64,000 nucleotides of DNA from Nitrososphaerales archaeon (GTDB taxonomy: Archaea; Thermoproteota; Nitrososphaeria; Nitrososphaerales; CADDZS01): assembly GCA_030041355.1 (NCBI GenBank), contig JASHNZ010000058.1, positions 1 through 64,000 of the forward strand. The letters run 5' to 3'. Positions 62,847 through 64,000 of this stretch are shown in pieces (the stretch's first letter is position 1; every line of letters starts with the position of its first letter). A model generated the notes under the pieces. That model had not been told where the DNA came from and searched no databases. It was given only the letters and a program-made list of their open reading frames with translations. The position numbers and the translations under genes are program-made.

Positions 62847-63320
62847 ATGGGCTTATCAATGAAAGAGAAACTCGATGAAATTGTATTCGAGGGACATCCG
62901 AACGTTACAGGGCTTCATAGAAATACCATCGAGGTCACAAAAGATTCTGAGATTTCTAAAAAAGCTGACTGCATTATAGGCGTCAACGCGACTAAGAGCT
63001 GTGCTGATCTAAACATGAGTCTGAAGGATTGGATTCGCTCTGGTTCTTGGCTCGAATTTGAAATTATAGCCGGCATGCAATCCTTCACATTTGAAGGCCG
63101 GGGAAGCCCTAAACTTGATCTCACTGATAAGAGAGAATTAGTGCTCAGAAAATCTGACTATGTGAGCTCTAGAACGGCGGCTTTGAATTGTTCGCATTCT
63201 GCTCGCGATCTTCCACGAGCCTTAGTTTCTCGGTTGAAGGATCCAGGGGCAGAGGGGAAGCTAATATTCAGGTCGCTACCTCATCCAAAAACCGATAGTT
63301 TTGTTTGGACATTGCCCTAA
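62847..63320 (+). CDS. DUF371 protein
   Basis: 157 residues. FEGHPNVTGLHRNTIEVTKD (about 14-33) and CIIGVNATKSCADLN are the DUF371 pattern. The ATG at 62859 (fifth codon) is an alternative start; a TATA-like TTATAGC near 62831 would make the transcript begin about there. Function unknown; found in most Archaea, often near informational genes. Confidence 0.8.
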   Translation: MGLSMKEKLDEIVFEGHPNVTGLHRNTIEVTKDSEISKKADCIIGVNATKSCADLNMSLKDWIRSGSWLEFEIIAGMQSFTFEGRGSPKLDLTDKRELVLRKSDYVSSRTAALNCSHSARDLPRALVSRLKDPGAEGKLIFRSLPHPKTDSFVWTLP

Positions 63321-63391
63321 TCCATGATAGTGAATAACCTCTGATTGCCTTAGGCGCGTTTCCGGCGACTATTTGATTGAATTATCAACAG

Positions 63392-64000
63392 TCACTCAAA
63401 ATAAAGTGCCGGTTTGAACGGAAGAGCAAAATTTGCTTTCTTCTTCGGATCATATCTCGAAGCATCGTCGGCCTTTTGTATTGTGATCTTCACACCTACT
63501 TCCTTTTCGATATACGGAAGAGCATTTACGTAAATTTTGGCTTCATCTACACTGTCGGGGATTCTCGAATAATTCTCGATGAAATTTTCTCCTAACTCAT
63601 GCAAAATCTTCGTAACTCGTGGTGCGATATTCGCTAAGTCTCGCTTTGGTAACTGAGGAAGAGTAGAAAAAATATGCAACAAGGCCTCCTTGCCCTGAAG
63701 TTTGGTTTTCTTTGATTCAATAACGGAGGCCAATAGCAGATACGTCCAAGATGGGGCAATGAAAATGTAGAGTTTGGAGGGCTTCAACTGAAGCACCTTT
63801 GTGATACTCTGGCAGTCTTTGATTAGCTGCTGGATAGCTATTTCGTTGATGAGGGCCCTTGGGCTTGATTTACTGAAATCCGGCTCTGGAAATTTTGAGA
63901 CTGAAACTAAACCGTCGCCTCCACTGTTGGCACTTAGCTCTTCACACGTGAAAGGAACGAAAGGTGATAGTAATCTAATCCAAATCAGTGCAGATCTTGA
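63392..64000 (-). CDS. leuS: Leucyl-tRNA synthetase, C-terminal part (runs off the window)
   Basis: The last 202 codons, open to the window edge. It contains IRLLSPFVPFTCEELS near the edge, part of the anticodon-binding helical bundle, then INEIAIQQLIKDCQSI. It ends with the archaeal LeuRS tail ADDASRYDPKKKANFALPFKPALYFE-type (key residues YDP, KAxFALPxKPA). The catalytic domain lies outside. Confidence 0.9.
   Translation of the reverse strand, partial: SRSALIWIRLLSPFVPFTCEELSANSGGDGLVSVSKFPEPDFSKSSPRALINEIAIQQLIKDCQSITKVLQLKPSKLYIFIAPSWTYLLLASVIESKKTKLQGKEALLHIFSTLPQLPKRDLANIAPRVTKILHELGENFIENYSRIPDSVDEAKIYVNALPYIEKEVGVKITIQKADDASRYDPKKKANFALPFKPALYFE

Overview
This 64 kb window is archaeal chromosome, most likely from the Thaumarchaeota/Nitrososphaeria lineage. 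I infer this from the gene set: PCNA, TFS, RpoL, RpoF, archaeal exosome subunits, SBDS, proteasome alpha, prefoldin beta, aIF5A, Dph2/Dph6, Pus10, Nob1, Nep1, ribosomal proteins L10e, L21e and L37Ae, and an intron-bearing initiator tRNA. A bacterial-type GrpE-DnaK-DnaJ operon, an Opp/Dpp-type oligopeptide transporter and the tail of an aerobic CO-dehydrogenase/xanthine-dehydrogenase-type large subunit suggest a mesophilic, partly heterotrophic, non-ammonia-oxidising soil or sediment member. The lineage is inference; no 16S rRNA is in the window.

Layout. 1-8.6 kb: end of a molybdenum hydroxylase, a five-gene peptide ABC transporter, a PH-domain membrane protein and a zinc-finger/thioredoxin-like membrane protein. 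8.7-9.2 kb: a decayed gene. 9.2-13.7 kb: oligosaccharyltransferase AglB, glycine cleavage T and H proteins, and a small zinc ribbon. 13.8-19.8 kb: a DNA topology and repair block (type IA topoisomerase, RecA-like ATPase, RuvC-like protein, endonuclease IV, 3-methyladenine glycosylase I). 19.8-23.7 kb: the most unusual segment, holding a rearranged polysaccharide deacetylase, a left-handed beta-helix acyltransferase, an FkbH-like HAD-IIIC enzyme, an acyl carrier protein and a holo-ACP synthase. 23.8-24.0 kb: initiator tRNA-Met carrying two introns, one of them in the T-loop. 24-37.7 kb: informational genes (pcn, tfs, rpoL, csl4, dph2, L10e, RNA methyltransferases, ksgA, rpoF, L21e, dph6, srp54, pus10), interrupted by a decayed ribbon-helix-helix gene. 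38-42 kb: grpE-dnaK-dnaJ. 42-51 kb: aIF5A, NAD kinase, Nob1, an F420-type reductase, a fumarase/aspartase, Nep1, an ETHE1-like hydrolase, NAD(P)HX epimerase, a thioesterase and an Hjc-like nuclease. 51.8-56.4 kb: a flavin island with riboflavin kinase, an FAD-synthetase-type enzyme and a complete ECF transporter. 56.5-64 kb: DHH phosphoesterase, then the archaeal proteasome-exosome superoperon, DUF371 and the C-terminus of leucyl-tRNA synthetase.

How it works together. FkbH, ACP and AcpS form a self-contained module for loading a glyceryl-type C3 unit onto a carrier protein. No ketosynthase or NRPS domain is present, and the flanking deacetylase and acyltransferase suggest decoration of a glycan or lipid rather than polyketide synthesis. 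The flavin island would import a vitamin and convert it through FMN to FAD.

Three genes or gene remnants carry internal stops or frameshifts. Three otherwise intact genes (NAD kinase, Nep1, EcfT) encode their conserved N-termini upstream of any ATG, GTG or TTG codon. These point to non-canonical starts, local decay, or small assembly errors.
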